Assembly (NCBI GenBank): GCA_021773175.1
Contig: JAJFKO010000016.1
Location: 37,243-101,242, forward strand
Length of the DNA stretch: 64,000 nucleotides
Source of the DNA: Gammaproteobacteria bacterium
GTDB lineage: Bacteria > Pseudomonadota > Gammaproteobacteria > JAJFKO01
Reading direction: 5' to 3'
The translations under genes and the position numbers were made by a program. Positions within the stretch are counted from its first letter, which is position 1. Each line of letters opens with the position of its first letter. This document shows positions 36,519 to 45,839 of the stretch, piece after piece. The notes beneath the pieces are model-generated. The model saw only the letters and a program-made list of their open reading frames with translations, ran no database searches and had not been told where the DNA came from.

Positions 36519-38564
36519 TTAAGAAGCTTGCAGTTTAGCCATTCCATCATCAATAGTAAACCTTTCACCGATACTGGACGCTAAGTCTGCCATCTGCAAA
36601 TCAAGCTCACTTCTGTCAAAACTTTGAGCATAGTAGGCCGGCCCTCCACGAAATGGAGCGAACCCAGTACCAAATATCATTCCTGCATCAAGCAAATCAC
36701 TTGATTCGACAACCCCTTCACGCAAACAAGCAGCTCCTTCATTCAGCATACGGAAGATTAAACGATCAGCAATTTCACGCTCTTTAGCTGGAGATAAGTT
36801 TGCGTCACCTTTTTGAGGTTTGCCATTTTTGTATTCATAAAAACCATGTTTAGATTTGCGACCGAGTTTGCCCGCGCTAACCATATCGGTTAATTGAGTA
36901 GGAATTTCTCCACCAAAATGCTGCGTTAAATTTTTTGCAACTGATAAACAAATATCTAAGCCAACATTATCCGCCAATTCAATCGGCCCCATTGGCATAC
37001 CAAAGTTTTCAGCGGCCGCATCAATATCTTCAATCGCATTACCTTCATCAACTAGATACATACACTCCATTAGATACGGCATTAAAACTCGATTAACTAA
37101 GAAACCAGGACTACTCTTAACGGGCAAAGGTAGCTTACTAATCTGTTTAACAAATGTCATAGATTGTTGCACAACTTTTTCATCTGTCTTGCTACCTTTC
37201 ACGACTTCAACCAACATCATCATCGCAACCGGATTGAAAAAGTGAATACCAACTAAGCGTTCTGGTTTTTTCAGTACAGTATTAATTTCATCCAGCGGAA
37301 TGCTCGAGGTGTTAGTTGCCAGAATCGCAGACTTCTTAGCTCGCTTCTCAAGATCTTGAAATAAATGTTGCTTAGCTTCCAAGTTTTCAAAAATAGCTTC
37401 AATAATAACATCCGCACCACACACACCATTTCCTTGAATATCTGGAATCAAACGATCAATTGCCGCTTGCAACTCAGCTTTATTTCTCAGTTTCTTTTGA
37501 AAAAGTTTATGCGCGCGCTGAATCGCTGGAGCAATAAATTTAGCTTCACGATCTTGTAACGTTACCCGAATACCTTGTAATGCACACCAAGCAGCGATAT
37601 CACCACCCATCGTACCAGCACCAATGACATGTACATGCTGACATTGCTTTTTGTCTGCTTTTGCCAAACCTTTTAAATGTTCTTGTAAGCCAAATACACG
37701 CACTAAGTTACGGCATGTATCCGTCATTAATAAACTGGCGATAGATTCCGCTTCTCGCTCATAAGCTTTTTTCGAATAAATATCGACTTTCTGCCAATTA
37801 TCAATAACAGCAAATGGGGCTGGATAATGTTGTGGTTTGGCTTTTGCCGCTACTTTAGCACGCATTTTTTTCGCAATTAATGGACTTAAGAAAGGCATGT
37901 TAAGAATCTTTTCACTAAAACTAGCATCACGTTTACGAGGCTGTTTCATAATGTATGACTTCGCCGCATTGCGTAATTGCCGCTCTGGCACTGCCGCATC
38001 AACAACCCCAAGCTTTTTTGCCGATATCGCGGTTTTCATACTACCTGTTAAAATAAAAACCCCAAAAGCTTTCACCGGACCAATCAATCGCGGTAAACGC
38101 ACTGTACCACCCCAACCTGGATGAATACCTAATTTAACTTCCGGCAAACCTAATCGTGTTTTTGAACTATTCTCAGCAATACGGTAATCACAGGCTAAGG
38201 CTAATTCCATACCACCACCTAAACAAAGACCTTTTATTAACGCAACACTCGGGATTTTCAAGTCTTCGAGCTTTTGCAAAACTGCCTGTCCTTTTTTAAT
38301 TAAGTCTAGAGCTTCATCGTAATCTTTTAATTTAGAAAACTGAGAAATATCAGCTCCCATAATAAAATGATCTTTAGCCGAACAAAAAATCACACCTTTG
38401 GCTTTATCATTATTAGAAATAGTATCGAGCAATTGATCAAGCTCCATCATGATTTCTTGATTTAGAGTATTCGCACTACTATCCGCTCGATCGATACAAG
38501 CACAGACAATACCTTCTTCGTTTATATTCACTTGCCAATGTTTTAATTTCATTAATTCAGTCAT
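36519..38564 (-). CDS. Fatty-acid oxidation complex alpha subunit, FadB/FadJ-like
   Basis: About 681 residues, slightly shorter than E. coli FadB/FadJ (about 715-729). The N-terminal crotonase half has the oxyanion segments FIMGADISQF and ALACDYRIAENSSKTRLGLPEVKLGIHPGWGGTVRLP with catalytic Glu. The second half is a 3-hydroxyacyl-CoA dehydrogenase: VHVIGAGTMGGDIAAWCALQG for NAD, IFENLEAKQ, LVGIHFFNPVAMMMLVEVV (catalytic His) and SPGFLVNRVLMPYL. Together they hydrate enoyl-CoA and oxidise the alcohol. ATG 38564 has GAGG 6 bases upstream and touches the stop of the fumarylacetoacetase gene, so translation is coupled. Confidence 0.93.
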   Translation of the reverse strand: MTELMKLKHWQVNINEEGIVCACIDRADSSANTLNQEIMMELDQLLDTISNNDKAKGVIFCSAKDHFIMGADISQFSKLKDYDEALDLIKKGQAVLQKLEDLKIPSVALIKGLCLGGGMELALACDYRIAENSSKTRLGLPEVKLGIHPGWGGTVRLPRLIGPVKAFGVFILTGSMKTAISAKKLGVVDAAVPERQLRNAAKSYIMKQPRKRDASFSEKILNMPFLSPLIAKKMRAKVAAKAKPQHYPAPFAVIDNWQKVDIYSKKAYEREAESIASLLMTDTCRNLVRVFGLQEHLKGLAKADKKQCQHVHVIGAGTMGGDIAAWCALQGIRVTLQDREAKFIAPAIQRAHKLFQKKLRNKAELQAAIDRLIPDIQGNGVCGADVIIEAIFENLEAKQHLFQDLEKRAKKSAILATNTSSIPLDEINTVLKKPERLVGIHFFNPVAMMMLVEVVKGSKTDEKVVQQSMTFVKQISKLPLPVKSSPGFLVNRVLMPYLMECMYLVDEGNAIEDIDAAAENFGMPMGPIELADNVGLDICLSVAKNLTQHFGGEIPTQLTDMVSAGKLGRKSKHGFYEYKNGKPQKGDANLSPAKEREIADRLIFRMLNEGAACLREGVVESSDLLDAGMIFGTGFAPFRGGPAYYAQSFDRSELDLQMADLASSIGERFTIDDGMAKLQAS

Positions 38565-38565
38565 T

Positions 38566-39864
38566 TTATACCTCATATTTATTATTTGCGGGTAGCACTG
38601 TTCCGGTTAGTTTACCAAAACCAACGCGATAGTCTTGACCTTGTGCCCAAGCCCTCATTTGTATGCCATCACCATCTTGTAGAAAGCATCGTTGCTCTCC
38701 ATTAGATAGTTTTAAGGGAGTTTGACCTCCCCAAGATAATTCAATCAAGCTGCCATAAGTTCCAGGTTCCGCTCCGCTTATGGTTCCGGAAGCAAACAAA
38801 TCGCCAATTTGCATCGGACAACCATTCATAGAATGATGTGCGAGCTGCTGACAGAAATTCCAATAAACATGCCTGAAATTAGTTGCTGATATTTGTTCAT
38901 AGCTTTGCATATCCGGCGTTTTTAATGACATGGATAGTTCTAAATTCAAACCCCAATCATTGGTACATTGTAAATATTTTAATGGTGAAGGTTCTTGCTT
39001 AGGGCCAGCAACCCTAAATGGCAGCAATGCATCAAGCATGACAATCCACGGCGAAATGCTGGTACAAAAATTCTTACCAAGGAATGGACCTAAAGGTTGG
39101 TATTCCCATTTTTGAATATCACGCGCACTCCAATCACTTAATAACACCAAACCAAAAACATGATCAGCCGCCTCTTTAACATTAATAGCATCACCCTGTT
39201 TACTTTCCGTACCAACAACAAATCCAACCTCAAGTTCCGTATCTAAACGCTGAGATGCAGAATAAATAGGTGTTTCAGAATCAGCTGGTAATACTTGCCC
39301 ACAGGGCCGCTTAAAATCAGTGCCGCTGACAACAACCGAACTAGCTCGACCATCATAGGCAATTGGCATATGCGTCCAGTTAGGCAGTAATGGATTGTCT
39401 TCACCTCGAAACATAAGACCTAAATTAGTTGCATGTTCTTTTGAAGAGTAGAAATCAGTATACCCTGCCACTTTAAAGGGTAATAACATTTGCACATCAC
39501 GCTGTGAGATTAATGCCCTTTGTCTAAGTTCATCATTGTCACGTAAAGCTACGCAGTCATCACGTAATAATTCACTCACTGTTTGACGTGTCGCACGCCA
39601 AAATGGTTTACCCAATGCAAAAAAATCATTTAAATAACGATTGTTAAAGACATTGATATCTGCAGTCGTTAGCAAGCCTGCGTCACATAACGCCACTAGA
39701 TCTAAAACATAATCGCCAATAGCAACACCAATACGCGATGCTTGACCATTGTTAGTTTGAAAAATACCAAAAGGTAAATTCTGAATAGGAAAATCATGAT
39801 CTTTAGCAACGGCAATAAAGGATTTTAGTTGCGGGTCATTTTCCGGCAATATTTCGTGTGTCAT
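38566..39864 (-). CDS. fahA: Fumarylacetoacetase
   Basis: About 432 residues, full length for FAH, the last enzyme of tyrosine catabolism, which splits fumarylacetoacetate into fumarate and acetoacetate. The N-terminal domain (LPFGIFQTNNGQASRIGVAIGDYVLDL) and the FAH-domain pieces DFYSSKEHATNLG, EVGFVVGTESKQGD, LLSDWSARDIQKWEYQPLGPFLGKNF and GDLFASGTISGAEPGTYGSLIELSWGG contain the metal ligands Asp/Glu and the catalytic His. ATG 39864 has GAGG 6 bases upstream; the TTG at 39876 is not used. It lies between a thiolase and a FadB-like gene in one operon, not with homogentisate genes. Confidence 0.93.
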   Translation of the reverse strand: MTHEILPENDPQLKSFIAVAKDHDFPIQNLPFGIFQTNNGQASRIGVAIGDYVLDLVALCDAGLLTTADINVFNNRYLNDFFALGKPFWRATRQTVSELLRDDCVALRDNDELRQRALISQRDVQMLLPFKVAGYTDFYSSKEHATNLGLMFRGEDNPLLPNWTHMPIAYDGRASSVVVSGTDFKRPCGQVLPADSETPIYSASQRLDTELEVGFVVGTESKQGDAINVKEAADHVFGLVLLSDWSARDIQKWEYQPLGPFLGKNFCTSISPWIVMLDALLPFRVAGPKQEPSPLKYLQCTNDWGLNLELSMSLKTPDMQSYEQISATNFRHVYWNFCQQLAHHSMNGCPMQIGDLFASGTISGAEPGTYGSLIELSWGGQTPLKLSNGEQRCFLQDGDGIQMRAWAQGQDYRVGFGKLTGTVLPANNKYEV

Positions 39865-39881
39865 CCTGAACCTCAAAATTA

Positions 39882-41195
39882 TTATTTGCCTGCTTTAGCG
39901 GAACTAACATTTTCTATTAACATCGCACCACCCTGGCCTCCACCAATACATAATGTTGCCACACCATATTGCGCTTGTTCACGACGTAATACATTCAACG
40001 TATGTAAAACAATACGCGCGCCGGTCGCACCAATTGGATGACCAAGTGCAATTGCACCACCATCAACATTAAGTTTGGCTTGATCGAGTTTGCCAAAAGC
40101 AGCGTCTAAGCCTAAATTCGTTTTGCAATAATCAGTATCTTGCCAAGCTTTAATGCAACCTAATACTTGCCCAGCAAAAGCTTCATTAATTTCCCACGCA
40201 GCAATATCATCCATATTTAAATCGTGGCGTTGCAATAATGGTGGAACGGCATGCACAGGCCCCAAACCCATTTCTCTAGGATCAACACCAGCCCATTGCG
40301 TATCAACAATCCGGCCAATAACATTTAACTTGTGCTTTTTAACCGCCTCTTCACTTGCTAATAACAGTAGAGCCGCACCATCGGTAATTTGCGAACTGTT
40401 GCCCGCGGTTACCGCTCCAAACTTTTTATCAAAGAAAGGTTTTAACTTCGCAAGTTTAGCAACGCTACTATCATGACGCACACCATCATCAAATTCATAA
40501 GCATTACCCTTGGCATCAAAGACAGGGATAATTTCATCATTAAAATGATTTTCTTGTTGAGCTTTCGCTAATCGCAAATGGCTTTCAACGGCAAATTCAT
40601 CCATCTGCTGACGATCAATCCCAAAATGATAAGCCACTTGCTCTGCAGTTTGGCCCATATCAAAGCCAACAGTATGATCTTTTAGACCTGCAATTAAAGC
40701 AATAACCGGTGCAAACATTTTTGGGCGCAAACGACCAAATAATCTTAATTTTTGCCAAACAGATTTGCTCGCCATCATTTGTGCAAACCAATTTACCATG
40801 ACTTTGTTGTAAAGTAATGGAGCATGACTCATAGCATCACACCCACCCGCTAAAACTAAATCATGACGACCAATCAGAATATCTTTAATTGCACTATCTA
40901 AAGCTTGCATGCCAGAAGCACAATTACGCTGTACCGTCCAAGCAGTAACATCTTTACCACAACCTAAACGCATTGATACGACACGGCCAATATTAGCTTC
41001 TTCCGGTGCTGGAATCGCACAACCAATAATGACTTCATCTAACTCTTCAGGTGAAAAGGTTTGTCTAGCAAGTAATTCACGTCCAGCAAAAACCGCTAAG
41101 TCAGAAGCAGAAAATGGACCGGATTTATTACGCGCTTTTAAAAATGGTGTTCGAGCACCATCGACGATATAAACGGATTGGCTGTGTTTTGTCAT
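39882..41195 (-). CDS. 3-ketoacyl-CoA/acetyl-CoA thiolase, FadI-like
   Basis: A 437-residue thiolase of the FadI length class. The acyl-accepting Cys is in WTVQRNCASGMQALDSA near residue 95, the His in the NEAFAGQVLG/GHPIGATGARI region, and the second Cys in ATLCIGGGQGGAML. It releases acetyl-CoA from 3-ketoacyl-CoA or joins acetyl units; 437 residues and the N-terminus YIVDGARTPFLKAR favour the beta-oxidation FadI type. ATG 41195 has AAAGGG upstream. It heads the minus-strand operon thiolase-fah-fadB, with the L,D-transpeptidase following. Confidence 0.92.
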   Translation of the reverse strand: MTKHSQSVYIVDGARTPFLKARNKSGPFSASDLAVFAGRELLARQTFSPEELDEVIIGCAIPAPEEANIGRVVSMRLGCGKDVTAWTVQRNCASGMQALDSAIKDILIGRHDLVLAGGCDAMSHAPLLYNKVMVNWFAQMMASKSVWQKLRLFGRLRPKMFAPVIALIAGLKDHTVGFDMGQTAEQVAYHFGIDRQQMDEFAVESHLRLAKAQQENHFNDEIIPVFDAKGNAYEFDDGVRHDSSVAKLAKLKPFFDKKFGAVTAGNSSQITDGAALLLLASEEAVKKHKLNVIGRIVDTQWAGVDPREMGLGPVHAVPPLLQRHDLNMDDIAAWEINEAFAGQVLGCIKAWQDTDYCKTNLGLDAAFGKLDQAKLNVDGGAIALGHPIGATGARIVLHTLNVLRREQAQYGVATLCIGGGQGGAMLIENVSSAKAGK

Positions 41196-41456
41196 TATTT
41201 TGAACCCTTTGTAACGATATAGAACCTAATGCTTCACACATTCTAGGGGAAATGCTTTTTAAAGCCAATGTAAATTTATTGACAGATTTTCATGCAAATA
41301 TTATGCCGACTTTATTCGAACTTCTCAGCAATAATTTTGTCAACACCAATGAGGATAAAACTATTGGACCTTACTATAAACCTTCTAATAAAGTGCTAAT
41401 AAGGTACAGATAACAGACTTTATGTAAGGACTTATTAATTTCCAGGAGGATTGATT

Positions 41457-41915
41457 ATGAAAATCACAACAAGCATAGCCGTCGGCATTGCATCCTTAGG
41501 GCTTGTGATGTCTAGCCTTGCTTTTGCCGATCACCATAAAGTTATTTCAGGGGGTACATTAACGACCTCCGGAAAAACCGTAGTTTTGAAGAAACCATAT
41601 GACACGGCTGTATTTAAATTCGTTGGTAACCGCAAACTTGTCGCATTTACTTGTTCGACAAGACCACTTAAAGTTAATGCAACACCTCATGTTGGTGAAA
41701 GTTTCCTATACATTTATGGTTCAGGCAGCTTTGGTCATCATGGTGGCCCTGTAACGAAAAGACCTGTTCCAATCCTAAGTGGTGGTAACACCTATCATTG
41801 GCAATCAGGCCCTAAAGGTACAGGTTACATTAATGTTTACCGACGCGCTCATACAGAAGTGCAAAATGTTGCCGTAACTTGTAAGCTTATTGGTTCTAAA
41901 TCAGTAGATAAATAA
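41457..41915 (+). CDS. Small exported protein of unknown function
   Basis: 152 residues from ATG 41457, placed by a perfect AGGAGG (41444-41449); the TTG at 41451 is too close. A signal peptide (MKITTSIAVGIASLGLVMSS ending in LAFA) precedes a mature domain of about 128 residues rich in beta-strands, His and Gly (DHHKVISGGTLT, GSGSFGHHGGPV), with two cysteines that could form a disulfide. The strong ribosome site and the terminator behind it suggest an abundant protein. I recognise no family; a periplasmic or surface role is inferred from the signal peptide. Confidence 0.7.
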   Translation: MKITTSIAVGIASLGLVMSSLAFADHHKVISGGTLTTSGKTVVLKKPYDTAVFKFVGNRKLVAFTCSTRPLKVNATPHVGESFLYIYGSGSFGHHGGPVTKRPVPILSGGNTYHWQSGPKGTGYINVYRRAHTEVQNVAVTCKLIGSKSVDK

Positions 41916-41920
41916 GCTAA

Positions 41921-41944
41921 CACTTCTGTCTATAGATAGAAGTG
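41921..41944 (+). other. Short hairpin after the exported-protein gene
   Basis: Stem CACTTCT/AGAAGTG (41921-41927 with 41938-41944) directly follows the stop at 41915 without a T-run. It probably protects the transcript end upstream of the terminator at 41964. Confidence 0.35.
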
Positions 41945-41963
41945 AAATCTTTGGAGAATAAAA

Positions 41964-41993
41964 ACGAGTCCTGCTTTTATAAGTAGGACTCGT
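41964..41993. terminator. Bidirectional terminator between convergent genes
   Basis: A 13-bp stem with one G-U pair (41964-41976 with 41981-41993, ACGAGTCCTGCTT type, 4-base loop) lies between A-rich sequence on the left and TTTATCTTTTCTTTTTC on the right. It terminates the exported-protein gene on the plus strand and serves the GTPase gene on the minus strand. Confidence 0.8.
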
Positions 41994-42956
41994 TTATCTT
42001 TTCTTTTTCAACGTGGTTTGGAGTTCCTGAGCTTGAATACTTTTATAAAGAGCTTTTTTGCGCTGCATAAATTCTTTCATAAAATTCTTAGACTGACCGC
42101 CAATTAGGCTATTACTGATTTTTTTCATTCCTGTAAATAAAACTGACTGCATTGCTTGCTCAAGCCGACTATGTTGCTCGCTTTCACTAAGCCTGCCAAG
42201 CCCCTCAGACTGCATACTACTTTCAGATAGATAAGTGTTGTATACAAACAGCTGAATTTGATACCAATCATATTTAAACGTATTTGTTAATTTAGATATT
42301 TTTGGTGTGCTCGCTGATGTAATTAAATCAGCACTTGTTCTTAGTACTTCTTCTAAATCACCTCTTTCCTTTGCATTATTCCAGGCTACCCCCAAGCTTG
42401 ATTGTGGTGACTCTATGTTTGCTTGCCGTGTATCTGCTGCAAGCACACCCACTCGAGAAGCAATTCCATAAAACAAGCGTTGACAACTTTCGGCACTCTC
42501 ATATGAGCTCGCTTCAACAAGATCTAGACCATATTCTAAAGCCAATTCTTCTGCTTCAGTTTTTTTAACAGTCCGCTCACTAACCAGGTCTGTCTTTAAG
42601 CCAACTAATATTATCCGAGAATATTTACTAGTTTCCAAACTAGATAAATGCTCTAACCATTTAGGTATGCTTTCAAAAGAACTTCTATCCGTATAACTAA
42701 AACACAATAATATTACGGAAGTATTACTTGATGATGAGGGACTATATGAAGACGGTTCAGTAATATCGCTAACCTCATCAACAATAGTGCAAAGTATATC
42801 TAGTTTTTCAAGCCCTAATTTTTGTTTTCTAACTGTAGGTTTCTTACCTGGATCAGGAGTACCATCCAAACAACGTGAAACTGCTGAAGTTTTACCTACA
42901 CCAGGAGGACCTACAACTTCAATTCTAACGCTTACATCTCTTATATTTCCAAGCAT
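41994..42956 (-). CDS. Degenerate Ras/Rab-like small GTPase with C-terminal helical extension
   Basis: About 320 residues from ATG 42956 (GGGAG 5 bases upstream; the ATGs at 42971 and 42968 lack a site). Residues 10-160 follow a Ras-superfamily fold: P-loop GPPGVGKT (16-23), a switch-I-like Thr at 41, an effector-side strand, VILLCFSYTDRSSFESIPKWL (like the Rab segment before G4), ILVGLKTDL in the place of NKxD, and VEASS for the G5 SA-K/L loop. The G3 DxxG motif is absent (CTIVDEVSD), and Asn of NKxD is Leu. Residues 165-320 are helical with a basic KKKR end and no prenylation box. It resembles eukaryote-like effectors; the host function is inferred. Confidence 0.72.
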   Translation of the reverse strand: MLGNIRDVSVRIEVVGPPGVGKTSAVSRCLDGTPDPGKKPTVRKQKLGLEKLDILCTIVDEVSDITEPSSYSPSSSSNTSVILLCFSYTDRSSFESIPKWLEHLSSLETSKYSRIILVGLKTDLVSERTVKKTEAEELALEYGLDLVEASSYESAESCQRLFYGIASRVGVLAADTRQANIESPQSSLGVAWNNAKERGDLEEVLRTSADLITSASTPKISKLTNTFKYDWYQIQLFVYNTYLSESSMQSEGLGRLSESEQHSRLEQAMQSVLFTGMKKISNSLIGGQSKNFMKEFMQRKKALYKSIQAQELQTTLKKKR

Positions 42957-43169
42957 GATTTCTCCCATCAACCATTACCAACAAAATGTTGATATCAAAC
43001 CATAACGGATATTAAGTCAAATACAGCACCAAAATCAAACTGTCCGCCATATATACAACACAATACCAAACGAATAGAAGGTTAATCGTCATTAAGACAA
43101 CTTGCTATGAAAAGTTAAGAAGGGAAATCAAAATCTGTGTTTACATAAAAGACAATTGGCACGAGTGTT

Positions 43170-44111
43170 TTACTTAAGATGCTCTGCAAAATTTTGCAGC
43201 TCACTGGATAAAGGCGCCGAGCAACGAATCTTTTCTTCGCTATCTGGCAATCGAAACGCTAATGAATGCGCATGCAAGAACATACGCTTTAAACCTTTGC
43301 TTTTCATTAAACGATTAAAAGCGCGGTCACCATATTTATCATCACCGGCAATAGGATGGTTGATATGTGCAGTGTGAACACGAATCTGATGCGTACGTCC
43401 TGTATGTAAATGTACATCGAGTAATGTTGCACTTGTATAGCGTTCGACGACTTTAATATCAGTGCGTGCGTCTTTACCGTCAGCAAGGCTGGTTGTAACA
43501 ACACGCTCACCCGACTTAAGTTCGGTTTTCTTCAATGCAACATCAATACGTCGAGTATCATTTTTAACAGTGCCTTTCACTAAAGCTAAATAATGTTTTT
43601 CAACTTTACCTTCGCGCAATAAAGCATGTAGCTCGCGTAAAACTCGACGTTTTTTCGCCAGGATCAAACAACCAGAGGTATCGCGGTCTAAGCGATGCAC
43701 CAATTCCATATCTTTATCATGAGGTCGTGCAGCACGCATCATTTCAATAATGCCATAAGGCGTCGCGCTGCCGCCATGCACGGCAATGCCACTCGGCTTG
43801 TTCAATATTAATAATTGCTTATCCTCATAAATGATGCATTTTTCCAATGCCACAACTTCGCCCTGCTTTGGCGTTAGCGTGGTTTGCGTACTCATGACTT
43901 TTATCGGCGGAATTCGCAGATCATCATCGATCTGTAAACGATATTCAGGCTTGCAACGCTTTTTATTAATGCGCACTTCGCCTTTGCGAATAATACGGTA
44001 AACATGTGACTTTGGCACATTCTTTAAATAACGAAATAGAAAATTATCGACGCGTTGTTCAGCATTATCGCGATCAATTTTAATAAAAGTAAGTTGTTGT
44101 TGTATTTCCAT
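43170..44111 (-). CDS. rluC: 23S rRNA pseudouridine synthase RluC
   Basis: A 313-residue RluA-family enzyme that makes pseudouridine at 23S rRNA positions 955, 2504 and 2580. An S4 RNA-binding domain (ENFLF-like RVDNFLFRYLKNVPKSHVYRIIRKGEVRINKKR) precedes the catalytic HRLDRDTSGCLILAKK with the essential Asp. HTGRTHQIRVHTAHINHPIAGDDKYGD is the usual downstream motif. The length is normal. It lies 2 bases after ribH, so it may be cotranscribed with the rib genes. Confidence 0.94.
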   Translation of the reverse strand: MEIQQQLTFIKIDRDNAEQRVDNFLFRYLKNVPKSHVYRIIRKGEVRINKKRCKPEYRLQIDDDLRIPPIKVMSTQTTLTPKQGEVVALEKCIIYEDKQLLILNKPSGIAVHGGSATPYGIIEMMRAARPHDKDMELVHRLDRDTSGCLILAKKRRVLRELHALLREGKVEKHYLALVKGTVKNDTRRIDVALKKTELKSGERVVTTSLADGKDARTDIKVVERYTSATLLDVHLHTGRTHQIRVHTAHINHPIAGDDKYGDRAFNRLMKSKGLKRMFLHAHSLAFRLPDSEEKIRCSAPLSSELQNFAEHLK

Positions 44112-44113
44112 CG

Positions 44114-44578
44114 TTACGCAATCTGCCGTAACACAGAAACCATTTCAATTGCGGTATCAACGGCATCACGACCTTTATGGCCTTTCTTGCCACCAACACG
44201 CTCCATGGCTTGATGTTTATCTTCCGTGGTTAACACGCCAAAAACAACCGGCAAATCATATTTCAACATAACATGCTGACAACCTTGACTTGCTTGTTCA
44301 CAAACATAATCATAATGTGTGGTCTCGCCACGAATAACGGCGCCTAAACCAATAATCGTTTCATAAGCTCCGGTTTGTGCTAAGCGCTGTGCCGCTAAGG
44401 GTATTTCAACAGCACCGGGAACATGTAAAATTGTAATATGATCTTCAGCAATATCTAGTTCATTTAAACGTTGCAGAGCACCAGCTAATAAGGCATGCGT
44501 TACTTCTTCATTGAAACGACTAACAATAATAGCCACATAGATTGAACTGTTAATTTCATTAGCTTTTATTATGCGCAT
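44114..44578 (-). CDS. ribH: 6,7-dimethyl-8-ribityllumazine synthase
   Basis: A 154-residue lumazine synthase, the penultimate riboflavin enzyme, which condenses the diaminouracil with dihydroxybutanone phosphate. ILHVPGAVEIPLAAQRLA, the phosphate-binding GLGAVIRGETTHYDYVCEQASQG and the late GKKGHKGRDAVDTAIEMV are present. The ATG at 44578 overlaps the ribBA stop (TGATG), so translation is coupled; a GTG one codon earlier is less likely. It is cotranscribed with ribD and ribBA upstream and rluC downstream. Confidence 0.95.
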   Translation of the reverse strand: MRIIKANEINSSIYVAIIVSRFNEEVTHALLAGALQRLNELDIAEDHITILHVPGAVEIPLAAQRLAQTGAYETIIGLGAVIRGETTHYDYVCEQASQGCQHVMLKYDLPVVFGVLTTEDKHQAMERVGGKKGHKGRDAVDTAIEMVSVLRQIA

Positions 44579-45828
44579 CACTCTTTCTCCGTTGTTTTTG
44601 TCTGCTCTGCAGTTGCTGCAAAATCAAAATCTAGCATATGACCAAGCTTATCGCGCTTTGTGCGCAAGTAATCATGATTGCCTTCTGTTGGTAACATTTC
44701 TAATGCTTCACGATTTATTAGTTCTAAACCATAGCCTTGTAAACCATAAATCTTACGCGGATTATTCGTTAATAAACGCATTTTTGTAATGCCTAAAGCA
44801 CGCAAGATTTGCGAACCGACACCATAGTCACGATGATCAGCACCAAAACCCAACTGATGATTGGCTTCAACGGTATCGTAACCCTGCTCTTGTAATGCAT
44901 AGGCTTTAATTTTATTGGCTAAGCCAATACCGCGACCTTCTTGACCTCGCAAATAAACTAATACACCACCTTCTTCACTTATTTGCTTCAATGCAGATTG
45001 TAATTGCCAACCACAATCACAACGATCAGAACCAAAAATATCGCCGGTGAAGCATTCTGAATGAACTCGAACTAAAGGCGTATCATTTTCATCAATATCA
45101 CCACTAATCAATGCGACATGTTGAGTATTATCGAGCTCATTTTCAAAAATTTTAATAGTGAATTCACCATAAGGTGCAAGCGGTAAACGCGATGTCGCCG
45201 TTTCTGTCACAAAAGTTTCACATTGCATACGATAAGCAATTAAATCATTGATCGATGCCAACTTTAAGTCATGTTCTTTAGCAAATTCAATTAAATCAGG
45301 TAAACGCGCCATTTCACCATCATCTTTGATGATCTCACAAATAACCGCAGCAGATTGTAAGCCTGATAAACGCGCTAAATCGACACTACCTTCAGTATGA
45401 CCAGCACGCGCTAGCACTCCTCCTTCACGAGCCCGTATTGGAAATACATGGCCTGGCGTTGCGATATCTTCGCGAGTACTATTTTCATTAATTGCGACTT
45501 TAATCGTATGCGCACGATCTGCAGCAGAAATCCCTGTCGTTACACCTTGTGCAGCTTCAATAGATAAAGTAAACGCGGTACGGAATTTTGAGTTATGCTC
45601 TGCTTGTAAAGGGACTTCTAATCGATCCACTGTCTCACCAGGTAAGGTTAAACACACTAAACCACGCGCATGTTTGATCATAAAATTAATCGCTTCAGGC
45701 GTCACTTTTTCAGCCGCCATAACGAGGTCACCCTCATTTTCACGGTCTTCATCATCAACTAAAATAATCATTTTGCCAGCACGAATATCGGCAATAGCTT
45801 CAGCAATATCTACAAACGGCGTTTCCAT
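44578..45828 (-). CDS. ribBA: Bifunctional DHBP synthase / GTP cyclohydrolase II
   Basis: A 416-residue fusion. Residues 1-205 are RibB (3,4-dihydroxy-2-butanone-4-phosphate synthase) with the metal site MIILVDDEDRENEGDLVMAA and the GHTEGSVDLARLSG region. Residues 210-400 are GTP cyclohydrolase II with zinc ligands in HSECFTGDIFGSDRCDCG, RGQEGRGIGLANKI, and the closing TNNPRKIYGL. Both active sites look complete, so one protein supplies both riboflavin entry steps. It follows ribD by 11 bases and overlaps ribH. Confidence 0.95.
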   Translation of the reverse strand: METPFVDIAEAIADIRAGKMIILVDDEDRENEGDLVMAAEKVTPEAINFMIKHARGLVCLTLPGETVDRLEVPLQAEHNSKFRTAFTLSIEAAQGVTTGISAADRAHTIKVAINENSTREDIATPGHVFPIRAREGGVLARAGHTEGSVDLARLSGLQSAAVICEIIKDDGEMARLPDLIEFAKEHDLKLASINDLIAYRMQCETFVTETATSRLPLAPYGEFTIKIFENELDNTQHVALISGDIDENDTPLVRVHSECFTGDIFGSDRCDCGWQLQSALKQISEEGGVLVYLRGQEGRGIGLANKIKAYALQEQGYDTVEANHQLGFGADHRDYGVGSQILRALGITKMRLLTNNPRKIYGLQGYGLELINREALEMLPTEGNHDYLRTKRDKLGHMLDFDFAATAEQTKTTEKE

Positions 45829-45839
45829 CTCTACTTACC

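Noticed and set aside
41994..42956. MglA-type bacterial polarity GTPase
   Set aside because: MglA keeps a recognisable G4 and a different switch pattern, and is about 195 residues; this protein has a Rab-like order and a long C-terminal extension.
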